Positions 1 through 7,843 of a stretch of DNA of 10,262 nucleotides are shown piece after piece. This DNA comes from Prevotellaceae bacterium. GTDB taxonomy: Bacteria > Bacteroidota > Bacteroidia > Bacteroidales > UBA932. The position numbers were made by a program, and so were the translations under genes. Under the pieces are notes generated by a model. The model searched no databases. It was not told where the DNA came from and saw nothing but the letters and a program-made list of their open reading frames with translations. Each line of letters opens with the position of its first letter. Position 1 is the stretch's first letter. The DNA lies in contig JAIRUB010000102.1 in assembly GCA_031254635.1 (NCBI GenBank), positions 1-10,262 on the forward strand. The letters are read 5' to 3'.

Positions 1-600
1 CCAGGCCTTGCTGTCGGGTTTATGCGGCGAGAGTTGTGTACGCACACGCTCGCACAGGATTTCAGCGCCTGCGCCCGGAAAACTGTCGAGGCCTGACTCG
101 CGTAGTTGCAGTAGCACATCACGGTAAGTCATTTTCTCTAAGCGGGCGATATGCGCTACCTCCGGAGGCCCCAAAGCATGTAATTTGAGTGTTGGATAAC
201 GCTGTTTCAAGGAACGGAACAAGGAAGTATAAAAATCTAAGCCGTATTGCGGATGCAGTCCGCCCTGCAAGAGCAATTGTTCGCCGCCAAGGGCAAACAA
301 CTCTTCTATTTTACGGCAATATTCTTCTATGGTAGTGGTGAAAACACGTTCATCGTGCGGTTTACAATGAAAATTACAAAACAGACAGCCCGAAATACAG
401 GCATTGGTGATATTTACGTTCCTGTCAATTTGCCAACTAACGCCTTTCCCCGGCACAGCTTCCTGCCTTAAAACATCGGCTAAGCGCATTAACTCACCGG
501 CCGGCAACTGCTCATATAGATATAAGGCCTCGTCGGCAGTAATTTTATGTCGATTTTTTTTAAAGTCGTTGATTTTTAAGTGCTTTAAATCGTTTTTCAT
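1..600 (-). CDS. mqnC: Cyclic dehypoxanthinyl futalosine synthase MqnC (radical SAM), N-terminal part, cut by window edge
   Basis: This is the first 200 codons of a gene that continues past the left edge. I translated it by hand from the ATG at 600. Residues 68-75 read CISGCLFC, a CX3CX2C radical SAM cluster motif that binds a 4Fe-4S cluster (C68, C72, C75). The preceding IDRNVNITN, the LQGGLHP segment near 111-117, HALGPPE at 141-147 and FPGAGAEIL at 174-182 resemble the MqnC/MqnE branch. WQIDRN before the cluster and LHALGPPE favour MqnC. MqnC cyclises dehypoxanthinyl futalosine in the cytoplasm, a step of the futalosine route to menaquinone. A promoter lies just upstream, and the gene is divergent from the outer membrane barrel gene at 707. 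MqnE or another radical SAM paralogue is the main alternative, because the C-terminal half is missing. Family membership is firm; the exact enzyme is likely. Confidence 0.82.
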   Translation of the reverse strand, partial: MKNDLKHLKINDFKKNRHKITADEALYLYEQLPAGELMRLADVLRQEAVPGKGVSWQIDRNVNITNACISGCLFCNFHCKPHDERVFTTTIEEYCRKIEELFALGGEQLLLQGGLHPQYGLDFYTSLFRSLKQRYPTLKLHALGPPEVAHIARLEKMTYRDVLLQLRESGLDSFPGAGAEILCERVRTQLSPHKPDSKAW

Positions 601-618
601 AAAAATAGAAACATTTTA

Positions 619-648
619 CAAATATACATATAAAAAAAGTAAGAACAA
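619..648 (-). promoter_or_regulatory. Bacteroidota-type promoter of mqnC
   Basis: On the minus strand a TTG (648-646, within TTTTG) is followed after 19 nt by TATATTTG (626-619). This fits the Bacteroidota consensus TTG-N19-21-TAnnTTTG. The box ends 18 nt before the ATG at 600, which implies a short leader and supports that start. No other regulatory motif is evident in the 106-nt divergent spacer. Confidence 0.65.
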
Positions 649-665
649 AATTTAAACCTTTAACG

Positions 666-673
666 TATATTTG
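666..673 (+). promoter_or_regulatory. -7 box of the outer membrane barrel gene
   Basis: TATATTTG matches the Bacteroidota -7 consensus TAnnTTTG and lies 33 nt before the ATG at 707. No TTG is seen at the usual -33 spacing, so the call rests on one box. The box overlaps a TTG codon at 671 that opens the longest reading frame, which argues against that codon being the translation start. Confidence 0.5.
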
Positions 674-706
674 CATCTAATTCGCATAATTTTACAAACA
701 AGCACT

Positions 707-3655
707 ATGAAATATTTATTAGCTATCCCCCTGTTTTTTTGCAGTATCGTCTTATTCGGGCAACAAACCAACACTTACACCTTAAAAGGAATTGTGCGCG
801 ACAGCCTGTCCAAAGCCCCTATTGACTTTGCAACAGTGATACTTACCCGCGCTTCCGACAATCAGCCGGTACTCACTGTTAACACGAATAGTACGGGGGT
901 CTTCGAATTTAATCGCGTACCGCAAAACGGGGAGTTTGTACTGACTGTTTCATATATGGGCTATCTCAATCTGCAAAGGAATATTGGCAATACCACAGAA
1001 TCTGTGGTTGATTTAGGTATTCTTTCCATAAGAGAAAATGCTACCCGCCTGTCGGATGTGGTGGTGGAAGCCATGGGAAACCCTATAGTATTCAAAAAAG
1101 ATACCATTGAATATACCGCCTCATCTTTTAAAGTGCCTGAAAATGCTGTACTCGAGGATTTGATTAAAAAACTGCCCGGCGCCGAAGTCGATAGCGATGG
1201 TAAAATTACCGTACACGGAAAAGAAATCAAAAAGGTTACGGTTGATGGTGAAACATTCTTTGCCGACGACCCCAGGATAGCTTCAAGAAATTTGCCGGCT
1301 AAGATGGTAGATAAGGTACAGGTAGTTGACCGTAAGAGCGACCAGGCTCAGTTTACCGGAATTGACGATGGCAATGAAGAAACTGTTTTGAATTTAACGG
1401 TAAAGCAGGGGATGAAAAACGGATGGTTGGGCAATCTCAGCACCGGCGGTGGACATCGCGATCGCTATCAGGCAGGTGGGTTTGTAGCACGCTTCGACAA
1501 CAACTGGCAACTTTCGTTCATCGGTTCGGGAAACAATACCAATAACCGCGGATTTACCGACATAGCCGGAAGTATGATGCAGAGCGGCCGCGGCGGTGGT
1601 GGTGGGGGTGGTATGATGATGATGGGCGGCGGAAGCCGTCCCGGTTCCCAGGGAGGCGGCTTCAATCTTAATGTGGGAGGAGTGAATATGAGTATTGGCG
1701 GCAATGGTATTACAACCTCATGGTTAACAGGACTTAACGGACATATTCAAGCTAATAAAAAACTGAGAATCGGCGGAAATTATTTTTACAGCGGATCCGA
1801 TAACGTATTGGAACAGGAAAGAGTGCGCGAAAACATTATGGCCAATCCAAACGATAATTTTACTTATTCTCAAAACGGCTTATCCAACAATAAAACACAG
1901 GGGCACCGCGCTGCACTTGAATTTGAATACACCATCGACTCGCTGAACTCATTTATCTTTAAACCCAATTTCGGCATAAATTTTGGTGAATTCAGCGAAA
2001 GCAGTTCTTATACATCAATAGTTCCTAAGACACCAATAGCCGATACTCTCAACAAGGGTGATAGTAAATCTACCGGTAATAATGACAACCTTTCAACTTC
2101 GGGCGATTTGTTGTGGCGGCATAAATTCGGAATTCCCGGACGTACCTTTTCGGCAAACCTTAACTACGGATACAACAAAAATAATACCGAGGGAAAAAAT
2201 TCTTCGTTTACGCAAGATATTGCCAACAGCAAAGACAGTATCATTAACCAAAGGTACACTACCAAAAACAATGGCTATAATGTGGGAACACGCTTATCAT
2301 ATACCGAACCCTTGGGCAAAGGCTACTATATGGAATTGGCCTATTCTTTGAGATACAGTAATAGCACTTCCGATAAGGAAACCTTCGATCTTAGAAATAG
2401 TGGTGCGCTTGACACTCGCTACAGCAACAATTACGACAACACCTTCGTTAACCATAGCGGCGAAGTAAATTTATGCGGAGTAGGCGAAAAACACAACTAT
2501 ATTATCGGAGTGAATGTACAACCTTCTTACATGAACAGCAAATATACAAGTAATGGCAAACTCTATGATTATTCCCGCTCGGTGGTAAACTTTGCGCCTA
2601 ATGCCCAGTTTATTTATAATTATTCCGACTTCCAGCAATTGCGCATCAACTACCGAGGTTCTACGCGACAACCATCGATGAGCCAGTTGCAGCCGGTATT
2701 GGACAATGCCGATCCCTTGTTCGTCAACATAGGTAATCCCGATTTGAACCCCGAATTTCAGCACAACCTCTTCGGAATGTATCGTAATACCAACGTCAAA
2801 ACCTATTTTACACTATTCACCTTTTTCAGCGCCAACTATACCTTCGACAAGATTGTAAATGCCAACATATACGACAATGCGGGGCGACAAACCATGATAC
2901 CGGTAAATACCGACGGGGTATATTCGGGCAATGTTCGTTTGATGATTAATGCTCCCTTTGCACAAAATTCGAAATTATATATTACCTCAAATACCGGCAT
3001 TAACTTCAATCGGACGGTAAATTTTACCGGTAGTGTAGATAATATTTCCGACAAAGAAAGAGATGAATTGCTTCGTTTAACCACGCGCAACAATACACAG
3101 AATTTAAACCTGAATGAGCAGATACGTTTGAATTACAAAGGCACAAAATTTGACGCCAGCATATCGGGGCGGGCTAACTGGACAAAGGCCTGGTATTCTA
3201 TCGACAACAGAACTGCAACCAATTACTGGAATAATACTGTAGGCGCCGACTTTAACTGGAGCCTGCTCTGGGATTTCGGCCTGAGCAGCGATATTAATCA
3301 CAACTACTACATTGGTTACAGCAGTGGCAACGATAAGCCGATGACGCTGTGGAATGCCGAGCTAACGAAACAATTATTCAAAAACAAACAAGGCACTATT
3401 TCAGTAAAGGTTTTTGACATTTTGAATAAAAGCCGCGGAACAATGCGCAATGCCACCAACAACTACATCGAGGACATTAACACCAACACACTTGGGCGCT
3501 ATGTGATGTTCAGTTTCACTTACCGCTTTGGCGCTGTTGGCGGACAACGTACCAGCTTTAGCTCCGACGGCGGCGGAATGAGGATTCAACGTGGAGGGCA
3601 CGGCGGCCATGGCGGCGGCGCTCCCCGCATACAAGTGATAGAGGTGCAACGGTAA
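707..3655 (+). CDS. TonB-dependent-receptor-like outer membrane beta-barrel protein with carboxypeptidase-regulatory domain
   Basis: A 982-residue secreted outer membrane protein. Residues 1-19 form a signal peptide (MKYLLAIPLFFCSIVLFGQ) with likely cleavage near FGQ-Q. Residues about 24-110 are a carboxypeptidase-regulatory-like beta-sandwich (LKGIVRDSLSKAPIDFATV, then VSYMGY). Residues about 115-235 resemble a TonB plug (LSDVVVEA, LEDLIKKLPGAEVDSDGKITVHGK, VTVDGETFF). The rest is rich in alternating aromatic and polar strands, as in the outer membrane beta-barrel family near TonB receptors, ending in the strand MFSFTYRF. The reading frame is open back to a TTG at 671, but that codon lies inside the -7 box, so I start at the ATG at 707. 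Two low-complexity stretches stand out: a Gly/Met run at about 295-318 and a Gly/His tail at about 946-982 beyond the last strand. The gene stands alone and is convergent with ccsA, 22 nt apart. Its substrate cannot be read from the sequence. Confidence 0.88.
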   Translation: MKYLLAIPLFFCSIVLFGQQTNTYTLKGIVRDSLSKAPIDFATVILTRASDNQPVLTVNTNSTGVFEFNRVPQNGEFVLTVSYMGYLNLQRNIGNTTESVVDLGILSIRENATRLSDVVVEAMGNPIVFKKDTIEYTASSFKVPENAVLEDLIKKLPGAEVDSDGKITVHGKEIKKVTVDGETFFADDPRIASRNLPAKMVDKVQVVDRKSDQAQFTGIDDGNEETVLNLTVKQGMKNGWLGNLSTGGGHRDRYQAGGFVARFDNNWQLSFIGSGNNTNNRGFTDIAGSMMQSGRGGGGGGGMMMMGGGSRPGSQGGGFNLNVGGVNMSIGGNGITTSWLTGLNGHIQANKKLRIGGNYFYSGSDNVLEQERVRENIMANPNDNFTYSQNGLSNNKTQGHRAALEFEYTIDSLNSFIFKPNFGINFGEFSESSSYTSIVPKTPIADTLNKGDSKSTGNNDNLSTSGDLLWRHKFGIPGRTFSANLNYGYNKNNTEGKNSSFTQDIANSKDSIINQRYTTKNNGYNVGTRLSYTEPLGKGYYMELAYSLRYSNSTSDKETFDLRNSGALDTRYSNNYDNTFVNHSGEVNLCGVGEKHNYIIGVNVQPSYMNSKYTSNGKLYDYSRSVVNFAPNAQFIYNYSDFQQLRINYRGSTRQPSMSQLQPVLDNADPLFVNIGNPDLNPEFQHNLFGMYRNTNVKTYFTLFTFFSANYTFDKIVNANIYDNAGRQTMIPVNTDGVYSGNVRLMINAPFAQNSKLYITSNTGINFNRTVNFTGSVDNISDKERDELLRLTTRNNTQNLNLNEQIRLNYKGTKFDASISGRANWTKAWYSIDNRTATNYWNNTVGADFNWSLLWDFGLSSDINHNYYIGYSSGNDKPMTLWNAELTKQLFKNKQGTISVKVFDILNKSRGTMRNATNNYIEDINTNTLGRYVMFSFTYRFGAVGGQRTSFSSDGGGMRIQRGGHGGHGGGAPRIQVIEVQR
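1589..1633 (+). repeat. In-frame GGN and ATG triplet tract coding a Gly/Met run
   Basis: Within the barrel gene, a run of GGN codons (mostly GGT) is followed by four ATG codons and three more glycine codons. It encodes R-G7-M4-G3 at residues 295-309. Triplet tracts like this can change length without breaking the frame. It probably forms a flexible loop in the barrel. Confidence 0.7.
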
Positions 3656-3660
3656 ATTAA

Positions 3661-3674
3661 GAATTACGAATTAG
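3661..3674. repeat. Two-copy AT-rich heptamer between convergent genes
   Basis: GAATTAC followed by GAATTAG fills most of the 22-nt space between the barrel gene stop (3655) and the ccsA stop (3678). No hairpin terminator is visible there. It is one of three GAATT-type heptamer repeats in the intergenic spaces of this window. Confidence 0.4.
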
Positions 3675-3677
3675 GGG

Positions 3678-4454
3678 TCAATACACATGAACACTGCCTT
3701 GGGCAGAGGGTAAGTAGTTGACGCCAATCCAGGTTATCAATAATAACAAGAATGCAAAAGGAAGTATCCATAAGGTAATGAGGAAATCTTTTTCTTGTCG
3801 CCGCTTATGGATATAAATAAGATAGGCTGCAGCGGTTATAAAGGCCCAGGTTTCTTTAGGATCCCAGGACCAGTAGTGTCCCCAGGCTTCTTTTGCCCAG
3901 ATGCATCCTATCAGCATACCGAGCATCAAAAAGCCAAAACCTGTATATACAAGATTGTCAATCAAACGATAGAGTTGAGCATTGGAATTTCCTTTGCCTA
4001 ATTTCGATAACTGAATGAATGAAGCGATAGTGGCAGCGGCAAACAAGGCATACGAGAGGATATAAACTGTTACGTGAGGTACAAACCAATAGCTTTGTAA
4101 TGCAGGCATCAGGTTTTTTGAGTGTATCTCCGGTTTAAATATGTTGATACAGGTAAAAATAATTGCTATCATGGCTGAATAGGAAAGTAGCCACTTATAT
4201 TTCCAATGTTTACAGGTTATAAAACCTACGGTAGTCAAAAAAAATGAATACCACAGGCGTGTTTCGCCGAGTGTACGTAGCGGAGGCCTCCCCTGCCCTA
4301 TCCATAATCCGGCAATAAAAACCGTAAATATAAGGATCCCGGTCAACATCAAGAGATAACTTATTTTTACGGAGGTCAGGTAAATCAAAATACCTGCGCT
4401 AAGCCAACAAATCATAGCCGGAACGGCAAACCATAAAAAACTATCCCAGGTCAT
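3678..4454 (-). CDS. ccsA: Cytochrome c biogenesis protein CcsA (system II haem lyase subunit)
   Basis: A 258-residue integral membrane protein with about eight hydrophobic segments. The tryptophan-rich WWD motif of haem-handling proteins is present at residues 191-203 (WGHYWSWDPKETW). Candidate haem-ligand histidines flank it at H127 (WFVPHV) and H256 (near the C-terminus, GSVHVY). With CcsB it carries haem across the inner membrane and attaches it to CXXCH/K cysteines on the outer face. It is the last gene of the nrf operon, and its ATG overlaps the ccsB stop as ATGA, suggesting translational coupling. The length is typical of the stand-alone CcsA form. CcmC shares the WWD motif but would not pair with a ResB-like partner. 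The context implies NrfA and NrfH as the main clients. Confidence 0.9.
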   Translation of the reverse strand: MTWDSFLWFAVPAMICWLSAGILIYLTSVKISYLLMLTGILIFTVFIAGLWIGQGRPPLRTLGETRLWYSFFLTTVGFITCKHWKYKWLLSYSAMIAIIFTCINIFKPEIHSKNLMPALQSYWFVPHVTVYILSYALFAAATIASFIQLSKLGKGNSNAQLYRLIDNLVYTGFGFLMLGMLIGCIWAKEAWGHYWSWDPKETWAFITAAAYLIYIHKRRQEKDFLITLWILPFAFLLLLITWIGVNYLPSAQGSVHVY

Positions 4455-5704
4455 ATCCTTGCCTCCTTCCTTTTATTTCCTGCCCATATCAAACATAAAG
4501 CGCCGGCCGCAAGCAGGAATATACCGGTATACACAAACGGCAACCAGGGATCATACACCAATTCCATCTCACTGTAGTTCGACAGGTTACCGGCCACTTC
4601 GTCGTAACTGTGTTGATAAATTATCCATGCACCCGCACGATACGGTTTATTCACTTCAAGAAGCGCATGTTCAACCTCTTTATCTTTTCGATATACATGG
4701 ATATCGGATACAAACCGTTTCGGTTCGGGGCGCATCATAGCTATGCAATAGTTTGTATCTAAGTTAAGCGTCATATATAATTGCGCTACATTACCCGAAC
4801 AAACCCAACCGCTATATTCCGCAGCAGTGATGCTATTGATTGCAGTAATTTTCGCAGCAGGCGAAGAGCCCGGCATGTGTACTTCGTGATAGCTGCTGTC
4901 GCTATTTCGAACAGCCTGGTGTATATATTTTTCAAAAAGAATAGTCCATCCTGCTAATTTTCCTTCCGGCCTTTGGGCATCAATCGCAAAAAATTCCGGC
5001 TTATTTTCAGGCTGAATAATTCCGGTATTCCGGTCAATAATAGCCAAAGACGGAGGATAAACTTCCATATAAAAGTCATTCAACTCAATGGCTACAGGAA
5101 GTTCCTTTATTTCATTTTTATCAGTCAGTCCGCGCCATTCGACTTCACCTTCATAAACACGCATCAAATACCGCTCTCTGTCGGCTGCACCCAATCCCGA
5201 TGCAAATAAGATAAGCCATAATCCGATATGAATTAGGTAGAAAGTATAATCCTTTATTTGAAAAGCGATAATACGCCTGACAATCAAAGCACCGAGCGAC
5301 AGGATGGTTAGGAAATAAATCAGCACCAAGGGCCAGGATGAAACCATCCGGTCAAATCCTAAAATGGAATGAAGGGAAGCATTACTGGGTAAATGGCTAT
5401 CCGTTTGAGGGGTTAGCCCCATGATAAGCGCTAAAAGCAGTAGGGCTGTTATGAGTGTTACGGAAAATGAGATGCCTGAAAACCATTTATAAAAATCACG
5501 GTTTCGCCAAAAAGAGAAAATAAACAAGAAAAGCAAAACTAAAAAACCGAGGATAAGATTCACAGGATATTTCAACAGGCTGAAATCGAAGGCCATTGTG
5601 GTAATCTGCAATATAAAACCCACTACAATTATCCCTGACACTACAGCAACACTTTCCTTATAGCACCATGGATATTGCCAAAATCTACCTGATCTTTGAT
5701 TCAT
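4451..5704 (-). CDS. ccsB: Cytochrome c biogenesis protein CcsB/ResB-like
   Basis: A 417-residue membrane protein of the ResB/Ccs1 family, partner of CcsA. Hydrophobic segments lie near residues 18-38, 45-66, 76-97, 124-143 and 152-172. A large soluble domain of about 210 residues follows, and a final membrane segment sits at about 388-408, before a basic end (NKRKEARI). H159 in the fifth segment (YLIHIGLWLILF) is a candidate haem ligand. GAWIIYQHSYD at 358-368 matches the conserved tail motif of the periplasmic domain. It presents reduced apocytochrome and haem together with CcsA. It starts 23 nt after nrfA stops and overlaps ccsA by 4 nt. In Wolinella the equivalent function beside nrfA is one fused CcsBA-type protein (NrfI); here it is two genes. 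Confidence 0.87.
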   Translation of the reverse strand: MNQRSGRFWQYPWCYKESVAVVSGIIVVGFILQITTMAFDFSLLKYPVNLILGFLVLLFLFIFSFWRNRDFYKWFSGISFSVTLITALLLLALIMGLTPQTDSHLPSNASLHSILGFDRMVSSWPLVLIYFLTILSLGALIVRRIIAFQIKDYTFYLIHIGLWLILFASGLGAADRERYLMRVYEGEVEWRGLTDKNEIKELPVAIELNDFYMEVYPPSLAIIDRNTGIIQPENKPEFFAIDAQRPEGKLAGWTILFEKYIHQAVRNSDSSYHEVHMPGSSPAAKITAINSITAAEYSGWVCSGNVAQLYMTLNLDTNYCIAMMRPEPKRFVSDIHVYRKDKEVEHALLEVNKPYRAGAWIIYQHSYDEVAGNLSNYSEMELVYDPWLPFVYTGIFLLAAGALCLIWAGNKRKEARI

Positions 5705-5727
5705 TTATTGTTCAGGCTTAGTTAAAA

Positions 5728-7224
5728 TTATTTTTCTGCAATCAGTCTTTCTTTCTTCTTCGCCTCTTCTATCCATTTAGGAATAACCGCTTCTTTCCAT
5801 TTATCTTTCTTCTGTGTAAGCGTTTTCATATCAAGGCCAATATATTCCTGCGCCTTTGCTTTTGAGGAAATATCGGGTATTTTAAAATCGGTAATACCAT
5901 GGGCAAACAAAATTTTCTGCAATTCGAGTTGCGCCTGCATAGTACGGTCTAAACTGTGCGCTAAAATACGTTGCGTTTCAACCGGGGCATGGAATGAGCC
6001 GCCGTGCGAAGCAACTGCAAAGTCCCAACGCCACTGCGCATGACGAAGTAATTGCATGACCGTGGCCATTTCTTTTTCATTAGCTCCTTTTTCCCATGCT
6101 GTTTTCGCCATGATGTGCGCTCTTGCCAATTCTTTCTCAACACGATCGCGGACTTCAAAGGTTTTATCTTGATATTGATAAACATAATTGCGTAAATTTT
6201 CTTCGCTGTCACGATGACAAGTTTGGCACACCGAAATATTTTTTAATGGGCTCATAACCTGATGATTTGAGTACTTTATTCCGCCTTCCGAAATATAGGG
6301 CACATGGCAGTCGGCGCATGATAATCCGCGTTGCGCATGGGGCCCGAGAAGGAACAATTCATAGTCAGGATGTTGTGCTTTTAACATCGGAGCCTTACTT
6401 AAGGTATGTATCCAGTCGTAATATGCAATCTCATCATAATATTGTTCCATTTCTTCAACTGTTATGCCCTTATGCCAGGGAAATGTAGGAACTTTATCAG
6501 TCCCTTTGAAATAATACTCGACATGGCATTGGGCACAGACAAGCGAGCGCATTTCTTGCGGAGTAGCTTTAGTTATGTCCTTGCCCCAATTATTGAATCC
6601 ATCTACCAGCGCAGAGCGTGTAATTGTCAGATTCATTGTCTTAGGGTCATGACAATCGGCGCAGCCAATAGGATTAACAGCCTCGTCTCCATAAGCGCTC
6701 CACATCGTTTTATAAAAATTTTCAATACCAAGTTCATGTACCAAGCGCGGCATGTCGGGGGTTTTGCACATCCAGCAAGCAGCGGGTTGCATGTCTGGGG
6801 TTTCTGCATCGGGAGTACCTGTTCTCAATGTGGCGCGTACATCTTCGATGGCATACATGTGGCCTCGCGGAACGCGGTAATCGCGGGAAAAAGCGTAACC
6901 TGCCCATAAAACAACCATTTCAGGACGGTTTTCCAATGCATCTTCCGGCATATTACCCAGGTGCTTGCTTCGAAAATCCATATCGGCTGTTTTTTCCCAT
7001 GTATTGAATTGGCGCGGATAATTTTCACCCCATATCTCATTACGCGATTCAATTCCCTCAATGTCTACTTTTTTGTTATTAAATAAAGTAGCTATCTCAG
7101 CCCTCCTTTCGGTAATTGAAGCTGCAAACAGCCCTAAAAGAAATACAATGAACATAGTGGCAAGAAATATGCCCCACCCAATGATTGGTCTGTTTTTGAT
7201 TGATTCGGCTAATTTCGTAAACAT
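5728..7224 (-). CDS. nrfA: Pentahaem cytochrome c nitrite reductase NrfA (ammonia-forming)
   Basis: A 498-residue periplasmic enzyme that reduces nitrite to ammonium with six electrons. Five haem sites are visible: CWMCK at 150-154 (the active-site haem, lysine-ligated) and CXXCH at 188-192, 230-234, 303-307 and 333-337. The active-site residues known from Wolinella and E. coli NrfA align by spacing and motif: R134 (ATLRTG), Y237 (VEYYF) and H285 (KAQH). The calcium site would use E236, Y237, K282 and Q284. An N-terminal hydrophobic segment at about 14-36 is a signal peptide or uncleaved anchor. The reading frame is open 45 codons further upstream, but that would overlap nrfH; the ATG at 7224 directly precedes the basic residues and hydrophobic segment. 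Electrons come from NrfH, encoded 20 nt upstream. All key residues are intact, so it should be active. Confidence 0.97.
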   Translation of the reverse strand: MFTKLAESIKNRPIIGWGIFLATMFIVFLLGLFAASITERRAEIATLFNNKKVDIEGIESRNEIWGENYPRQFNTWEKTADMDFRSKHLGNMPEDALENRPEMVVLWAGYAFSRDYRVPRGHMYAIEDVRATLRTGTPDAETPDMQPAACWMCKTPDMPRLVHELGIENFYKTMWSAYGDEAVNPIGCADCHDPKTMNLTITRSALVDGFNNWGKDITKATPQEMRSLVCAQCHVEYYFKGTDKVPTFPWHKGITVEEMEQYYDEIAYYDWIHTLSKAPMLKAQHPDYELFLLGPHAQRGLSCADCHVPYISEGGIKYSNHQVMSPLKNISVCQTCHRDSEENLRNYVYQYQDKTFEVRDRVEKELARAHIMAKTAWEKGANEKEMATVMQLLRHAQWRWDFAVASHGGSFHAPVETQRILAHSLDRTMQAQLELQKILFAHGITDFKIPDISSKAKAQEYIGLDMKTLTQKKDKWKEAVIPKWIEEAKKKERLIAEK

Positions 7225-7244
7225 AGTCTTTAAAATTATTATTA

Positions 7245-7820
7245 TTATTTCATTTTTTTCTTTAGCCATTCCGGTACAGGTGAAACCGGAAGAGGCGTGA
7301 TTGCATCCGGCGACGAAGCCAAATTGCTGATTTTTGTATGCGGAACAGCTGTATGACAATCCCAGCAGGCCTTACCCTGCCCGCTTTTCACTTCCGAATA
7401 AGTGAACATTCCGATTTTTACAAACTCTGTAGTCAGTTGTTCATGGCAACGAATACAGTTATTCATAATGACTTTTAAACTTGCGTCACGCGGACGTATC
7501 ACCTGTGGTTCTTTTTTTAGGGTAAATACTGCTGAATGATAGAGGCCGTCCATCGCCTTAAATGCGTACTTTGCTACAATATTATTTTGCGGCACATGGC
7601 AATCGTTACACGTAGTCCACTGTGCATGCGAACTGCGGCTCCACGATTGATAGTAAGGAGCCATTATGTGACAATTCACACAACTTGCCGGATTATCCGA
7701 CAAGTAAGTATGCGCCCTTGACATATACATTACATATATTCCAAGACCGGCCAGAATACCTCCGAGAATAAATAACGGCAGTATAAATTGTTTGGGTATA
7801 GCCTTTAATATTTTTTTCAT
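7245..7820 (-). CDS. nrfH: Cytochrome c nitrite reductase small subunit NrfH (NapC/NirT family)
   Basis: A 191-residue membrane-anchored tetrahaem quinol dehydrogenase. One N-terminal membrane helix spans about residues 11-33. Four haem sites follow: CVNCH 47-51, CNDCH 71-75, CIRCH 122-126 and CWDCH 152-156. The first site continues as CVNCHIM, matching the CXXCHXM pattern whose methionine ligates haem 1 in Desulfovibrio NrfH. It oxidises menaquinol at the outer face of the inner membrane and passes electrons to NrfA. The frame is open upstream with possible ATGs at 7850 and 7907, both overlapping the previous gene. The ATG at 7820 gives the usual short basic tail before the helix and clears that gene by 23 nt. 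An AAT-triplet run spans its stop codon and the leader of nrfA. Confidence 0.96.
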   Translation of the reverse strand: MKKILKAIPKQFILPLFILGGILAGLGIYVMYMSRAHTYLSDNPASCVNCHIMAPYYQSWSRSSHAQWTTCNDCHVPQNNIVAKYAFKAMDGLYHSAVFTLKKEPQVIRPRDASLKVIMNNCIRCHEQLTTEFVKIGMFTYSEVKSGQGKACWDCHTAVPHTKISNLASSPDAITPLPVSPVPEWLKKKMK

Positions 7821-7843
7821 ACTATTTAAACCAAGGGATTTTT

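Noticed and set aside
404..655. 83-codon plus-strand frame (and another at 247-471)
   Set aside because: Both run opposite mqnC, which carries a clear radical SAM motif, and their ends are low-complexity.
1468..1704. 78-codon proline-rich frame on the minus strand
   Set aside because: It is the reverse complement of the Gly/Met codon tract inside the barrel gene; the prolines are simply reversed glycine codons.
3656..3677. Bidirectional terminator between the convergent barrel gene and ccsA
   Set aside because: The 22-nt gap contains no GC-rich hairpin or T-run; a terminator cannot be supported.
6406..6909. 167-codon plus-strand frame opposite nrfA
   Set aside because: It lies wholly inside nrfA, whose haem motifs and active-site residues are unmistakable, and it has no recognisable domain or promoter.
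7236..7252. ATT triplet run between nrfH and nrfA as a regulatory repeat
   Set aside because: It is short, partly covers the nrfH stop codon, and nothing suggests a role beyond AT-rich leader sequence.
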